Positions 45,890-58,104 are shown, numbered from the stretch's first letter. The stretch is 64,000 nucleotides of DNA from Hibiscus mutabilis (GCA_019671005.1 CM033721.1:57226284-57290283); one strand, 5' to 3'. Notes: generated by a model from the sequence alone, not told the origin. Program-made: numbers and translations.

Positions 45890-47290
45890 CATTGTTCTTC
45901 ACACCTTTCGAGAAAAGAAGCTATATGCTAAATTGTTAAAGTGTGAATTTGGTTGTCAAAAGTTGTTTTATTTGTTATGTGGATTTGGCAGTGGGAATAA
46001 GAGTAGACCCTAAGAAAGTACAAATTATAGTTGAATGGAAACCTCTGAAGAATATTTTATAGGCTCAGAATTTCTTGATGATTACCTCCTCATTGACCAA
46101 GCTATTGAGGAAAGAATCGTCATTCAGTTGAACAGATCAATGCTAAGAAATTTTTGAGACATTAAAGGAGATCTTAATAGAAGCCACAGTACCAGTACAA
46201 CCAGAATCGGGTAAAGATTATGTGGTGTTTAGCAATGCTTCGCATAATGGTTTGGGATGCGTACTTATGCAAGAAGGAAAAGTAATGCTCTATGCTTGAG
46301 ACAACTTAACATATATGAGATAAATTATCTTACTTAGGATTTAGATCTAGCAATGGTTGTATTTGCTTTAAAAGATATAACATCAATATTCATACAGTGA
46401 ACGATGCTATATTTATATTGGTTATAAAAGTTTAAAGTATATGCTTACTAAAGAAGAGTTAAACTTGACGTAAAGAAGTTGGATTGAGCTTTTTAATAAT
46501 TATGATATGGTCATTGACTATCATCCAAAAAAAGCTAATGTGATAGTTGACGCTCTTAGTCGAAACACAATTGTTGCCTTAAGAGCTATGAATGCAAGAT
46601 TGGCATTAAAAGAAGATGATGTTTTGATTGTCAAGTTAAGAATAAAATTTACCATATTGGATTAAATAAGATATCTTTAAAGAAAGGATGAGAAATGTTG
46701 TCAAGGTTCAAATAAGTGGAAAAGAGTGAAACTGGAAACTTGGAAGTTAGGTTTGATAGATATTTGTATTATCAGGGAAGAATTTCTATCTCAATGATGG
46801 AAACTATATGTTGACCCTGAAAGAAAAGGATATTTAACATGAAGTTAAGGATAAAGTATTCCTTAAAAGTTTCACCTTGGAAGAAGGTATTATGGTTTAG
46901 ACAAAAAGAAAGTTGAGTTCAAAATTTATTGGGCTATAAGAAATTGTGAAAGGAGTTAGTCTGATAGTTAAGCTTAATAGTTAGATTTATCTTTGGAAAT
47001 GAACAAGATTCATAATGTATCGATGCTCTGGAAATATTGATTAGACCCCTCATATGTTGTTACTCTGGAGAAAATAGAGATTTAACCGGATTTAAGCTAT
47101 GAAAAAGAACTGGTAAAGATCCTAGCGCATGGAGTTAAAGAACTAAGAAAACAAGACAATCCCATTTTTTTTCTTTGACAAAAATCACAAGGTTAAAGAA
47201 ATGAATTGAGAGAAATAAGAAGAAAATATAAGAAAATAGTTTCCACACCTTTTGAATCATGTGCGTGTTGAAAATTTGAGGACGAATTTT
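45890..47290 (+). pseudogene. Element J pol remnants
   Basis: Heavily decayed pol. RT end: EKKLYAKLLKCEFG, then IIVEWKPLKN and LTKLLRKESSF. RNase H: VPVQPESGKDYVVFSNASH, GLGCVLMQEGKV, CYIYIGYKSLKYMLTKEELN and MVIDYHPKKANVIVDALSR. The integrase core is missing. A tail piece has KIHNVSMLWKY, YVVTLEKIEI and LSYEKELVKILAHGVKELRK, the segment just before a Tekay chromodomain. The E-ATWE box itself is lost. More than fifteen stops and several frame changes; the catalytic Asp at VFSNASH is Asn. Confidence 0.8.
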
Positions 47291-47306
47291 CTTAAGGGGA
47301 TAGAAT

Positions 47307-50300
47307 TGTAATACCCAAAAATTTACTAAGTTTATTAAGTGTCATTTAGTGCTAAGATAATAGCTTAAAAACTAACTTAGTGACTAAAATGACAAAAATG
47401 CGAAAGTTGGGATTTTTTAATTATGGGTTTTGGAAAGGAATTTTCAAAGGTTTAAAGGTCTCATGTGATAGATAGAGAATTGAATAAGTTATTCTTAAAG
47501 TTTTGTTGAATTCCAAGGAAAATTGGAATGGGAATTGAAGTTTAAAAAGGTAGTGACCAAAATGTAAATTTTGAAAATTTTATGCCTAAAGTATAAACTT
47601 TGGAAAAGTTTGGGAACTAAAGTTGTAATTTCCCAAAATTTTAGGGTTTTTATTTCATAAATAAACAGATCACCTAAGGGTGTGAATCGAATGCAGAATT
47701 ATTGGTTCGATCTGATACCTCGGTTATTGGAAAAATCGCAGTTAAAGTTTAAGTGGAATTCGGATACCCAGACTGAACTGTAAAATTTTGAAATTTTTCC
47801 ATATGATAGAGAAAGGTTATAAAAGTCATTTCCAAGTGTTGGAAATATTTTTAGTTCTATTCAAGATGAATCCTACCGTTTATTTCTGAGCAAAAGATTA
47901 TTTATCGGTATATTGGATCGAATGGAAATTTTGGAGACTGATCCAAAAGCTATGGAAACGTTATAAAATGTTATTTTAAGAACATTTTATTATAGTTGAT
48001 TGGATTCCAACTAGATTTAGTTGAATTTTTACAAGAATGGCAAACTAGTAAATAAAAACTAGTAGGAGGGTAAATTGGTCATTTGGCCCTAATGGAAATT
48101 TTGAAATATTTAAAAAGTTATAAGGGAAATTTTGGAAAGATAAAATGAAGGATTAAATCTTGGCCCTTGATTGATGATAAAATCAATCTCAACCATTGGA
48201 TAAAAGGGCAAAATTGTAATTTCACCATTAAATAAATTTAATATTCATTTAATAGATATATGTGTAAAATAATGGAGAAAAGATGAAGATTTTGTTCATC
48301 TTTTCCATCCAAAAATGTGAGGGCTAGGGAAAAAAGAGAAAAATTTCCCAAGCTCGATTCAAGCCCCAAAACTCGATTTTTAGGTAATCTCTTCAACTAC
48401 AAAGTTGTTCTACTCTTCAAGCTCTATCTTTTGATATTAATAATTTATAGAATCCATGCTTGATTGATGAGAATTTACATGAGAAAGAAATTAGGGTTTA
48501 TGGATCAAATTGGGGCTTTTGAGATTTTATGATTCCATGATTGAATTCAAGTTGAAATCAAGCTAGTATGATGTTAAAATCATGATATTGAGTTGGGATT
48601 TAAGTTTTACATATTTTGATTATTACGAAGATGATTAGGGTTTATGGATTCAAGTTTAATTTAGGGTTTGTGATGTTGAAATAATGATCTAGTAAGCTTG
48701 AATTGTTGTTTGGAAGCAAAACCCTATGTTAAATTGTGTAGGGACCATTTCAGCAACTTGAAAAGTTGAAGGACCAAATCTGAATTTTTAGAATTTGGAG
48801 TGTATTTGTGTTATTAATGATGTTAGATATAAGAAAATGATGTTAGAATGCCAAATTGATGTTGAATTGAATTAGTGACCATTTTGACAATTTGTCAAAG
48901 TTAAGTGACCAAATCGAAATTGAATTTTGTATGGGGGTTAAGTGACCAAATCGAAAGTTAAGAAGCATGAATCCTTATCTTTGCATTTTAGTACCTATTT
49001 CGATAAATAAGGAAAATTGGGGAGAATTATTGTGAATAATTATTTGGTGAAGAATGTGATGAGTTGGTGGTTTAAAGTTAGTGATTGGACTAAATTGAAA
49101 AGTAGAGAAGTAAGGAGAAGTTAGTATAAAAGTTGAAGTTGTTTATGGAAGTTGTGTAGAAAAACTGGTTTATGGCAGTAACTTTGAAAATTCACCATAA
49201 ATTCTACAAAAATGGTTAGAAGGTGAATTTTATACTGATGTAAAGATTTGTTTGTCTAGTTTCGTGTCCAACAAACGGAAACTGATTTCGAGTTCTGAGT
49301 AAAAGATATGAATTTTTTAAGTGGTGAAAGATCAGAAAATAGTATAGCAGGCTGTTCCGAAATTCAATACTGGAATTTGACTTTGAAAATTCGCCATAAA
49401 TCGTACAAGTTGAATTTAGGATATTAATTTATATGGTTGAAAATCTTATTGAATCTAATTTCTTTCAGAACAAACAGAATCAAATTCCGAGCTGTAGATT
49501 ATTTTATAGAAATATTTCTTTGGAGGCACTGCAAACTGCCAGAAAATGAGAATTGATACACTTTGTATCTAAGGTTTATTAGTAAGCTTGAAAAGGGTTA
49601 ATGGAAGTTCAAATTGGTCACTAAGGACCATAATGAGTTTTTGAACAATACAAGGAAGAAAAGAAAATGTTTGGAGATTTTGTATTCGAATTATTATATT
49701 GGACAATATGTAACATATTGTTAGATTGGGATCTAACAAATATTTTACTTATTTGAATTATGAAGTTAAGTTCGAATCAAGGGAGGTTCAAGGTACAATG
49801 AATGATAGGATCGAAGAGGACTTAGTGAGGCATACTAATACATGGCCCAGGTGAGTGCCATGCATACATAACATTATACATAGATGTTTTATACATCACC
49901 AGTAAGACTTGTGATGAGTCAACCTAGTTTATATATTGTCATGATAAATATGTCATTGATCATACATTTGACATACTTTAAATATGTCAAAGGTTGAAAA
50001 TAAATGCATTGATCACTAGTTATTGATGATGATTTACTATTAATGCTATTCGATTTTGAACTGCTTCATGTTAATATAAATTGATATACATTGCCATGGA
50101 TGAAATATTTGATGATATAAAGCCCAAGTATGATATAGAGGCTCAAAGGTATAGTTGGCTAGCCATAGAGTCATAAACATCTGTATAAAGATTCTAAGCA
50201 CTTCAGGTAAAGTGCAAATTTTATAAATACTCATTGAGGAGTATACTCATGCATGGTTTGAGTATACGAACTTATTACAGGTGCTAAGCACTTCGGAGTA

Positions 50301-51195
50301 ATTTCATAAAAACTCAATGAGGGATATATTGTATACTCCGGTAAGTATATAGAAGCACTTCGGTGCTAAGCACTCCCGTTAGAGTGTAAATAATATACAT
50401 ACTCAAGAAAGGTTGGGTATGGGGGGTGACTCGTGTACATATAATCTCTTAATTCGATACCTTGGGCTAAATAAATTGAAAAGAATCGAAAAGAAACAAG
50501 AAGATAAGCTTGAAAGCTTGCAAACAGAAATGGAAAAAGGTATGGGTATGCATTGAAAGCTTACGGATGGGAATGGCAACGGTATTGGTAAGATCTAATC
50601 TTATCACTTTGATATACATATTTATTTATGTTAACGAGCATATAATGGTAAGGTGATCATATGCATTGTTAATCATTAATATTGATATTATGACAATTGC
50701 ACTTGAATTCAAATTATTGCATCACTAAGTAAATACTTAGCGTGTAACTTTTTACACGTAGGAAAGAAGAAATGGTTGGAGTAAAGAGCATATACGGACA
50801 TCATCAATCAATAACAAGTACATCAGTATCAGTAAGATGTCTTTTAATGTTGTTTGATATTTACTAGTTGGCATGTATATTAAAAGGGTATGCATGTTCT
50901 AATAGAATTGTGTTTTATTTAGTATCTGGATGAATTTTAAATCAGGCAGTTTTATTAATTATATCAAGACAAATTAAATTGATAAGTTGCTGCCTGAAAA
51001 TAAACTCGATTTGAAGATAAAAATATTATTTTTAAACTTTACGCAAATAACTATATTTATAAATAAAAACTAAATACATTGCAATATTTCTAAAGAAACA
51101 AAATTTTACCGAATTACAAATGTAGAGGGTTTTACGAATGTTTTGTGATACCTCTAACTCGTATTCAGTGTGGATACGGGAAAAGGGGTGTTACA
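47307..51195 (+). repeat. 3' LTR of element J
   Basis: 3,889 bases from TGTAATACCCAAAAATTTAC to TACGGGAAAAGGGGTGTTACA, preceded by the polypurine tract TTAAGGGGATAGAAT. GGTATAGTTGGCTAGCCATAG at 50148-50168 is a variant of the block shared by other Tekay LTRs. Around 50190-50390 GCTAAGCACTTCGG and GAGTATACTC words recur. No coding capacity. Confidence 0.88.
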
Positions 51196-51200
51196 TTGTG

Positions 51201-52086
51201 AATGTATTAGCAATGCAATATACAATCAATAATAGAATCAGGAAGGCACCTAGCCGTTCCTGAGACTTTGAATACACTTACCTTGCTTTCTAAAGCTCCT
51301 ACGGCTCTCGAATTTCCACTCTCTTATTCCTAGCTTTAGATGGAGATGATTGTCCTTCTTTCTCCAACTCTTGAGCTAGGTAAAATAAGAAGATATGTTA
51401 AAATCGATACAACGATATTGAAATTGATTTTTTTAGTTTAAAATAGCTATTAGTTAATAGATTTCCATGGATTTAAGCCTTAAAAAATATGGGTTTAACT
51501 TGGATGTTCGATAGCTCTAACTTGAAATTAAACACCAACCACCCATTGAATTCAACAACTAATGGAGGGTTTAAGCTTACCAATACGATAGCTAATTAAT
51601 AAAAGTAAGAAATCAAACAAAGCTTGCATTCTTAAAGTTTCATCAATGGGGGTGCTTGCTTCCAAGGAAGAAGATGATGACTAAGGGGTTCTCTTTCACA
51701 TAACCGAGTAAGTCTCTAAACTTTTTCTTATTCTTCTTTTAATTTTTTTGATGGCCAAAAGCTTTCCTTCAAGTGAAGGAAAGCAATCTGCACCCCCCGT
51801 GTAATGGGTGATTAAGCTTTGGAAGGGGCCAATTACTTGATTGGTCCCTCAACTCCTCAAACCCTACACTATTACTCATGAACTTTTAACTTTTTACAAT
51901 TTAGCCACTAAATAATTTTTCGATGGATTCAGTATGGTCCTTAATCAATAAATTGACTCAATTGGAGCCCAATATCAATTTAATTTGCCACACAATTAAA
52001 GTCAATGCAATATTTGGACCTTTCTAGTGTAGGGTTTCCAATTACCGGAACCCATTTCCGACTAGACCGATTTTCAAGATGTTACA
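51201..52086 (-). repeat. 5' LTR of element B, outer part
   Basis: Aligns with 19012-19908, from GAATGTATTAGCAATGCAAT to the terminus TTCAAGATGTTACA at 52086. This is the outer right boundary of element B. The next bases TCAAT would be its target duplication; the left copy is lost with the truncated left end. Confidence 0.88.
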
Positions 52087-52325
52087 TCAATCTTCTTGAA
52101 TCCAAGTCCACCATTACTCGATGGCTCACATATCATATCCCATTTGACCAAATAGACCCCACTACGGTCAAATATAATACTCTAGATAAACCTTCATATC
52201 AAATGTTCTATTTCGTCACATATTTTTTCTAGAATTATAGCAATTTGCATCGTATAAGTCAAAATTGATGCAAGCACACTGTTCGGTATAGTTATTTGGC
52301 TTGCGAGAGAGAGGTTGTGAGCTTT
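52087..52325. other. Short unclassified stretch between elements B and K
   Basis: 239 bases with no recognised LTR, frame or repeat. It may be part of whatever element B inserted into. Confidence 0.5.
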
Positions 52326-52950
52326 TGTAACCCCCTCGACCCGGCCTAGACTCTAGATCGAACCGAGTGAGCTACATTGGATTTTGCCGAAACAAAACCC
52401 AAAACAGTTAACTAAACTAAGGTCTATTTTTCTTTTTATCTTATCTAAATACAACATTACATCCTAATGTGTGCATGCTGGAAGCGGGGGAAATCTCAAC
52501 TAAATCGGGCATTGATTAGACATCCAATTATACGCATTGCAATTTAGGGACTAAATTGAAAATTTGGATAATTACGTGGCTTTAATTAAAATTTAAGTTA
52601 CCAAACCTCAATTGATCAGATTACATGCTTGCTTGCCAAACATCATCTCTAAACGACAATCCAAACTCATACAATTACATTCATAATGTTCAGGGACCAA
52701 AATGAAAGAATCAAAAACTTCAGGAATCACATAAACCAAATTAACGGCAACCCGTATCGGTACGCAAGGCAAGTGTATCACTACACTTTCACCATTTCAA
52801 AATTTTAGATTCCAGTTGCTCAAAACCGTACCAATACAACTCTTCGTGTATCAGTACACCTTGCCAAAATACTCATACCCATACCGATACAGGTACCTGC
52901 ATACCGATACCCAGCCTCAAAATACACTTACTCGTATCAGTACAGGGACA
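52326..52950 (-). repeat. LTR K, minus orientation, interrupted by element E
   Basis: Starts TGTAACCCCCTCGACCCGGCC, the complement of a Tekay-type LTR 3' end. It carries CCGTATCGGTACGC near 52750, CCGTACCAATACA near 52827, and two CATACCGATACs between 52880 and 52915. It is cut at 52950 by element E; the remainder should lie beyond the right edge of the window. Confidence 0.65.
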
Positions 52951-52967
52951 TGTAACATCCCAAAATA

Positions 52968-53310
52968 AGATTAGCCCTGTAGCTTACCGACTAGCTTTGC
53001 CCCAAGAGTTGAGCAAGATTCATGATGTGTTCCATGTATCGATGCTTTGTAAGTACAGATCTGATCCATCACACATTATAGAGCTCAAATCTGTGGAACT
53101 CCAACCCAATCTGATGTACGAGGAGGAACATGTGCAAGTATTGGCAAGGGAAGTTAAGAGACTTCGAAATAAGAACATCCCGTTAGTTAAAGTATTATGG
53201 AGAAGTCACAAGGCTGAAGAAGCTACATGGGAACTAGAAGAAAAGATGAGGAGTCAATACCCGCACCTCTTTGATTCAGGTAAAAATTCAAGGATGAATT
53301 TTTCTTAAGG
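52968..53310 (+). pseudogene. Integrase tail and chromodomain of the upstream copy of E
   Basis: Contains a 103-codon open frame (52997-53308) beginning MPQELSKIHDVFHVSMLCKY, then LMYEEEHVQVLAREVKRLRN and PLVKVLWRSHKAEEATWELE, ending with YPHLFDSGKN. It covers the last part of integrase and a complete Tekay/Del chromodomain with its WR...EEATWE core. The chromodomain is better preserved than the matching one at 63330-63650, which has stops. Everything upstream (gag to integrase core) is missing: the frame is fused to a stub of LTR start at 52951, with AAGATT as possible junction microhomology. The polypurine tract AAGGGCGAGAG precedes the LTR at 53320. Confidence 0.85.
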
Positions 53311-55181
53311 GCGAGAGTTGTAACATCCCAAAACTGGGCCTAGTCAAAATTTAATTCCAATGACCAGAAATTTCATATCGATAAGTCAAAATTTTATAGT
53401 TAACCCTTAATCAAGTGGCATAGTATTAGTTATTGAATCCCAATTGAGCATTGATATTGTTTAAGGACCTCATTGCAAGCTTTAAACTTATTTTAGTGGC
53501 TTAATTGTAGAAATTGGAAGTTTGGAGGTAAAGATGTAAAGAATAGAAAATTGAAGGACTAATCTTGCGATTAGCCCCTCCTCAAGCTTAATCACCACAC
53601 ACGTGGGATGCTTGAGTTAGAGTTCCTTCAATTGAAGGAACGCTCAACTACTTTAATAGTGAAAGAAAAGAAAGGAATAGGAAGCTTACCGGTTACCAAA
53701 ATTAAGCCAAGTAGCATAGTCGTCATCTTCTTCCTCTTTACATCAAGCAAGCACCTCCATTGGAGGGATTATCCAAGCTTAGTTTTGTTCTATTTCTTAA
53801 TCCTATATTGTAGCGATCGATCGGGTAAGTGAAAGCCCTCAATTTTTTTTTTTTCCAAGGCCAAAATCATGTTTAATATCAAATTTAAGAATCGAGGAAC
53901 CCTAGAAATTCTCTAGGGACATCGTAGATTAATTATTATTGTTTTTCATAGCTATTGAGTTGCTATGAATCTATTATTGATATTAAAATTCATGTAATCT
54001 TGATTCGATGTAGCTCAAGGTATTCAAAGTGAAGAATCACCAAATCCTCCAATTCCACCAAGTTCAAGAACAAGGGAGTTATCATCCGGGAGCCTTGAAA
54101 GCCCCGAAATCATCGCTGAGTGTAGTCAGATTCAAGGGGATTGGCTAGATGCCTTCCCGAATTCATTGATGTCAAATTATTATATTATCATCATTGGCCA
54201 TGGTATGTTTGCATTAAGACCTCATTAGAGGCATCATCGGTAAGCTTCGATAAGCTTAACATGTCACCAAGGCGATCATTGAGTTGTCATGTGATCATTG
54301 ATATTATGAGAATTGAATTAAGCCATATTGAACATGTCATATGATCATTATCATTGTCATTGCATTGTGATTATTATTGCCATTGTTATTACTATTGTTA
54401 CTAATATTGACAAGTATTTGTATTTACGAGTACCAAATCCTTGGATACGAATAGACATGGGATACAATTGGCATGCCATAGAATTTACGAGTACCTTATT
54501 TGGCGATGTTGGTGGGATGTGATTATGTTGGTCTTAGTGGCGATGTTGGCGGGTATTGATAATTCATTGTTGGTGATATTGATTGGGAATTCACGTATCC
54601 ACAATACATGCCGATCCAAGGAAAAAGATGTGAATAAGAATTGCAAGTATTGTTAAAATATGTTTTCAGATGCATTACATTGATATATGAATGTCATGAT
54701 TCTCATTGATGCTCATACTATTGTTTATGACTACCTCACTGGGCTAAGTAAGCCTAATGCATCTCATTTCCATGCATCTTCAGGTTAAAGCATAGTTGGA
54801 TCAAGGATCAGACCAAGGAGCATTTTTGAAGCAAGTCACAACCTTCTATGTAATGTTAATATAGTCCTTGAAATCCTAGAAGGGTGGCGTAGGGCTAGAC
54901 AATTTAGTTTAGCCCCATTTTGTATGCATAAATGACCAATTGTGTTAAAAGAGTTAAAAGTGCAAGTTATGGTGTGTTAGTGGTTTAGTAAAATAGGTTA
55001 AATATGCAAATTTGTCCTGTTAAGTGAAAGCATGGTAAACGGATTCATTTGATCATGAAATTTTGCATGCTAACATATTAAGGTGACCAAATGTTGCTGG
55101 TAAAATTTCATTGCATTTCGACAAGGTTTAATAGGTTAAATTGGACAAAAACCAGACAAAATCTGTCATTACAGTAAATGG

Positions 55182-55213
55182 CGTACCGATACAGGTCAAC
55201 CTGTATCGGTACG
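55182..55213. repeat. Perfect 14-bp-arm hairpin in LTR E
   Basis: Arms CGTACCGATACAGG and CCTGTATCGGTACG around a TCAA loop. The duplicate LTR segment has the same hairpin at 58105-58134 with 13-bp arms. Both arms contain the TACCGATAC/GTATCGGTA word that is clustered in this and other Tekay LTRs. Confidence 0.9.
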
Positions 55214-55256
55214 GCTTTGCATATTTGGTCAGTCACAGCATAAGTTAACTAAGGTA

Positions 55257-57623
55257 TAAAACCCACTTTGATATATTCAAAATCAAGAGTAGATTCAATA
55301 AAAAAAAGTAAAGAATTACATCAAAAGAAAAAAAAAGCTTCAAACTTGTATTCCAACTTTAAATCCATGTGTAATATTACAATGCTTTTCTTTAGTCTTG
55401 GGGGTACGTTGCGGCAGCCGAAGCTGAACGACCTTGAGGCTTGGGGGTACGGGCGCGTGACGCTCACGTGCATACAGGGGACAGACGAGTGGCGGCACGA
55501 GTGGGGGAAGCAACCCTTCCTTTTCTTTAGTCCAATCTGGACAGTTGGATCCTTGCCCTAGATCCAACGGTTGAGATTAATGTTTGCACATAGGATAAAC
55601 AAAAAGGTTAAATTAGGTTTTATTTGGGCCAACATGGGCTGTTATTGTATTGGCTCTTTTTAACAAATGGACTATTTATCCTATTTTAATGGACTCTTAT
55701 TATTTTTCTTTTGGGGTTTTTTTAAATTACTAATATGCTAAATAATAATACTAATAATAATAGTTAAAGAACAATAAGAATAAAATAAATGAATTAATAA
55801 ATAAAAAATAAAGAAATGGTAAAAATTAGTGACAATAGCTGCCCCTCTTTGATCATTCCAGTGAAACATGGATAGAGCAAGGACCGAAAGGCACTAATTT
55901 TCACCGATTACCAATTCGCTGGATGGTTCCATTCTCCTTATGCCCGAACAGATAGGTAGTTTCCATTCTCCTGATGCCTGAACAGATAGGCGGGTACTGA
56001 AAAGTAAATGTTCCATTCTCCTCATGCTCAAATGGATAAGCAGTTGCTGAAAAATGAAGGCTACATTCTCCTCATGCTCGAATAGATAAGCGAGTTCTAT
56101 CCCCCTCATGCTCGGATAGATAAACGGGCTAAAAAAAGGGTTCCATCCTCCTTATGCTCAGATGGATAAGCATGTTCTATCCTTCTCATGCTCGGATAGA
56201 TAAGCAGACTGAGAAAAGGGTCCATCCTCCTCATGCTCGGATGGATAAGCAGGCTCTATTCTCCTTACGCTTGAATAGATAAGCGGGTTCTGAAAAAATG
56301 TTCCATCCTCCTTATGCTCGGATGGATAAGCAGGTTCTATTCTCCTCAAGCCTAAATAGATAGGCGGATTTTATACCTGTCAAAACTTTAATAAATGCTA
56401 TGACTATGATGAACATACCCCTAAGGATGCCTAGTCATGAATGCATGTTCTTGAATTCCTTATATTAAAAACTGGTTTTCTTTGGTTTCTTTTCCCTGCA
56501 TGTTTGCTCGCTCAATCCAAATAGCCAGTTGGATCTCGTCGTTGTATTGTGTTGATCTACAAAGACCTATGATCTTTTCATATTTGCTCACTCAATCCAG
56601 TTATCATGTACTTCTGATTTGAAGGCTGGACTTCTTTAACTATCTTTGCTTCGCCATTCTCATTCTTTGTACCTCTTACTTCATCGAAAACATCTGATCT
56701 TTGTAGGCAAATATCACAAGATCTGCTATCATTGTAGTTGATACATCAATATAAAGTGAAAGGCCTTCTTGAATGGTCTTGAAAGCTTCAAGTTTTCCTA
56801 TGCCCCTTAAAATAACATTAAGCACCTTCAGCGCTTCTTCTGAATTCTCAAATTCTTGCCCCTACAGGACATCTTGAAGCGTTTGCATGCAAAACCTTCT
56901 AACAAAGCTTATTTCCACCTTGAATGTATTTGCATGATGTTGGCGCCATAAATTCTTCCTTTTGCGCCTATAAAACTTAGGGATCTTGAATCTTTGATCA
57001 ACATAAATTACCCCTATTGGTGGCGAAGCTTGCCCTCCGTTCGTAATTGCATCCGCTTTTCATGATTTAGGGATCTTACATCTTATGTGCGAATCTTGCT
57101 CAACAACATGGTCCACCTAAAACTCTTCAACACATGTGTTTTTTCTTCTCATGCAAGGTGATGCCCCTGTTCAAGTTGAGGTTCAATTGTCGGCCTCTTC
57201 ATTTTTTCCTAAAGCGATTGAAAACGTTCGTTCTTGGTTCCCTACAGTTGGGATCAATACCAAGAAATCCTTTGTTTTTCATGAATCTGTGTCAGTCTAC
57301 TTTTAAGATGCAAGAAAATGCTAGAAATGATCATTTAAAGGTAGAAGTCATGGTAGATGCAAGAAAATGCTAGAAATGGGGATTTAAAGAAAATAGTCAT
57401 GGAAAACATGGAAAAGAGGAAAGTTAGATGCCCCAAAATTCATAGTATGAATGATTCATGAATCTATCAACCGGATAGTGCTCTACTTTTAGGTGGCTCT
57501 CTTTATCTCACCCACTCCCCAAATTTCAATTTCCCACTTTTCTAATCGCAATCAGACATTAGAAGTTTTAAGGTCCCTAAAGAGAGGTTAACTCAATAAG
57601 GCGGAATGTGTTTTGAAGACAAA
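55257..57623. mobile_element. Unclassified 2.4-kb block inside LTR E
   Basis: It starts near TATAAAACCC (55257, TATA-like), followed by a GC-rich patch (55395-55515, with GGGGGTACG twice) and then an AT-rich part. Next come an 11-copy minisatellite and about 1.2 kb without a convincing frame. The composition of TATA box plus GC-rich leader resembles a plant LTR promoter, but I see no matching termini, and the flanks are a 555-base duplication rather than a short target duplication. Origin unknown. Confidence 0.5.
55926..56371. repeat. Minisatellite, about 11 copies of a ~40-base unit
   Basis: Unit core CTCCTCATGCTCGGATGGAT followed by AAGCAGG and TTCTAT or TCTGAAAAAA, so short and long units partly alternate. 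Copies run from TTCCATTCTCCTTATGCCCG to TTCTCCTCAAGCCTAAATAG. On the minus strand it yields short frames with a repeated YPSEHEEDG-like peptide, but unit length changes the frame and stops interrupt it. Confidence 0.9.
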
Positions 57624-58104
57624 CTCATTGATGCTCATACTATTGTTTATGAATACCTCACTGGGCTAAGTAAGCCTAATGTATCTCATTTCCATGCATC
57701 TTCAGGTTAAAGCATAGTTGGATCAATGATTGGAGCAAGGAGCATTTTTGAAGCAAGTCATAACCCTCTATGTAATGTTAATTTAATCCTTGAACTCCTA
57801 GAATGGTGGCGTAGGGTCTAGACAAGTTAGTTTAGTCCCATTTTGTATGCATAAATGACTCATTATGTTAAAAGAGTTAAAAGTGAAGGTTATAGTGTGT
57901 TAGTGGTTTAGTAAAATAGGTTACATATGCAAGTTTGGCCTATTAAGTGGAAACATGGTAAACGGATTCATTTGATCATGAAATGTTGCATGCTACCAGA
58001 TTAAGATGACTAAATGTTGTTGGTAAAATTTCATTGCATTTCGACAAAGCTTAATAGGTTAAATTGGAAAAAAACCAAAAAAATATATCATTACAGTACA
58101 GGGT

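Larger units (their letters stand above)
45681..51195 (+). mobile_element. Deleted Tekay element J
   Basis: Begins TGTAATACCCC and ends GGGGTGTTACA with an exact TSD TTGTG (45676-45680 and 51196-51200); removing it restores LTR B. The 5' LTR is nearly gone: only the first ~30 bases match the 3' LTR start at 47307. Decayed RT/RNase H, an integrase C-terminal piece, and a full 3.9-kb 3' LTR follow. Because the termini and TSD are intact, the internal loss happened either during reverse transcription or by later deletion that spared the left end. Confidence 0.85.
17440..52086 (-). mobile_element. Old Tekay chromovirus B, split by nested insertions
   Basis: The outer element of the window, minus strand. 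Pieces in plus order: 3' LTR ~17440-19908, PPT, integrase/chromodomain, RNase H/RT 19960-22583, solo LTR F inserted, RT N-terminus and protease 40268-40911, truncated LTR I replacing gag/PBS, 5' LTR 44517-45680, element J inserted, 5' LTR rest 51201-52086. The two LTR halves align in detail (17811-19908 with 44517-45680 plus 51201-52086). The RT frame resumes exactly across F, next to TSD TTGTT. Everything except the insertions is decayed, so B is the oldest element here. Confidence 0.85.

Noticed and set aside
54141..54656. Overlapping frames in LTR E as a coding gene
   Set aside because: They fall in the LTR module with TTGGCATGCCATAGA that is present, without open frames, in several other LTRs.
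55268..55567. GC-rich open frames on both strands suggesting a captured host exon
   Set aside because: No recognisable domain, and the GC patch after a TATA-like box is equally explained by an LTR promoter and leader.
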